This document shows, piece after piece, positions 63,652-64,000 of a DNA stretch of 64,000 nt. A program made the translations under genes and the position numbers. Position 1 is the first letter of the stretch, and the number at the start of each line of letters is the position of its first letter. The notes below the pieces were generated by a model that made no database searches, was not told the DNA's origin, and saw only the letters and a program-made list of their open reading frames with translations. The DNA is from Thermomonospora echinospora (GTDB taxonomy: Bacteria > Actinomycetota > Actinomycetes > Streptosporangiales > Streptosporangiaceae): the NCBI RefSeq assembly GCF_900108175.1, contig NZ_FNVO01000002.1, positions 676,377 to 740,376 on the forward strand, read 5' to 3'.

Positions 63652-64000
63652 GTGCGCGTCGTCTGCGTCATTCCAGCCAGGGGCGGTTCCAAAGGTATTC
63701 CTCGTAAGAATCTTGCTCCGGTCGGTGGTCGTCCGTTGGTGGTGCGGGCGGTGGATGCCGCTGTGGCGGCGCCGCACGTGGACGTGGTGGTGGTGAGCAC
63801 CGATGATGCGGAGATCGCCGGGGTGGCGGCGGCTGCGGGCGCGCGGATCGTGACCCGTCCGGCGGATCTCAGCGGTGATACCGCCTCGTCGGAGTCGGCG
63901 TTGTTGCATGCGCTGGATGAGCTCGGCGGTGGGCTTGGTGGCGAGCTTGGTGGCGGGCTTGGCGGTGGGCCTGAGGTGACGGTGATGGTGCAGTGCACCA
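63652..64000 (+). CDS. N-acylneuraminate cytidylyltransferase, N-terminal part
   Basis: At least 116 residues, truncated by the window end. The nucleotide-binding signature is IPARGGSKGIPRKNLAPVGG, then VVSTDD and ARIVTRPADLSGDTASSESA, as in CMP-sialic acid/Kdn/pseudaminate synthetases. A Gly/Leu-rich insert (GGGLGGELGGGLGG, about 63924-63975) interrupts the domain before VTVMVQCT. AGGAGG lies 3 nt before the GTG, a short spacing. Codons end in T or A far more often than in neighbouring genes, which hints at transfer. It would activate a nonulosonic acid for a wall polymer. Confidence 0.88.
   Translation, partial: MRVVCVIPARGGSKGIPRKNLAPVGGRPLVVRAVDAAVAAPHVDVVVVSTDDAEIAGVAAAAGARIVTRPADLSGDTASSESALLHALDELGGGLGGELGGGLGGGPEVTVMVQCT

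Overview
The window is very GC-rich and densely coding. GTG and TTG starts and leaderless-type starts are common, and many stop and start codons overlap as ATGA or GTGA. It carries WhiB, DUF3499, DUF5719, TIGR03089, SpoIIM-like and F420-biosynthesis genes. This points to a spore-forming actinomycete, plausibly Streptosporangiales/Thermomonosporaceae (family-level placement is inference). The block phosphomannomutase - DUF3499 - metallopeptidase-like - whiB - fbiA - fbiB - mannose-1-P guanylyltransferase - LCP - TIGR03089, with S-adenosylhomocysteinase nearby, follows the order known around whiB2/fbiAB in Mycobacterium tuberculosis. Much of the window is therefore an old chromosomal backbone.

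Layout. 0.5-6.3 kb: membrane protein, DUF4129, DUF4350, MoxR and DUF58, a co-translated envelope cassette. 6.3-8.5 kb: SpoIIM-like and RDD membrane proteins. 8.5-11.3 kb: two TetR regulators, each with operator-like palindromes, one beside a PH-like protein and one divergent from an aldo/keto reductase. 11.3-15.2 kb: a hypothetical protein, two S-adenosylhomocysteinases of different subfamilies, and a MerR regulator. 15.2-17.5 kb: a NarL/DesK-type two-component pair. 17.9-22.1 kb: operon DUF3499 / manB / Trm112-like / SIS isomerase / CDF transporter. 22.3-28.4 kb: degenerate metallopeptidase-like protein, DUF5719 protein, a giant GT2 membrane glycosyltransferase, and WhiB. 28.6-35.8 kb: a Gln/Tyr/Gly-rich membrane protein and F420 genes fbiA, fbiB and fbiC with a substrate-binding-like protein between them. 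35.8-42.7 kb: LysR, small membrane protein, AlkA-like glycosylase, GDP-mannose pyrophosphorylase, GT4, methyltransferase, flippase-like protein, thioredoxin.

43.1-46.8 kb is an accessory pocket: two paralogous small secreted proteins of no recognised family, a secreted seven-blade RCC1 protein, a broken glycosyltransferase fragment and an alpha/beta hydrolase. 47-64 kb is a cell-envelope glycopolymer region: GT4, GT2, two large GT-C-like membrane proteins, TIGR03089, LCP ligase, two fucose-4-O-acetylase-like acyltransferases, a GT2-TagF fusion, a CDP-alcohol phosphatidyltransferase, a cupin mannose-6-P isomerase, and the start of an N-acylneuraminate cytidylyltransferase cut by the window end. 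Together these suggest an anionic, O-acylated wall polymer of teichoic or teichulosonic type, attached by the LCP enzyme. A relic of an IS200/IS605 TnpB element lies at about 59.7 kb.

At least ten genes have a TANNNT hexamer 6-9 nt before the start codon and no Shine-Dalgarno sequence, the arrangement expected for leaderless transcripts. Strong hairpin terminators separate several convergent pairs. All coordinates and motifs were read by eye; no database search was possible.
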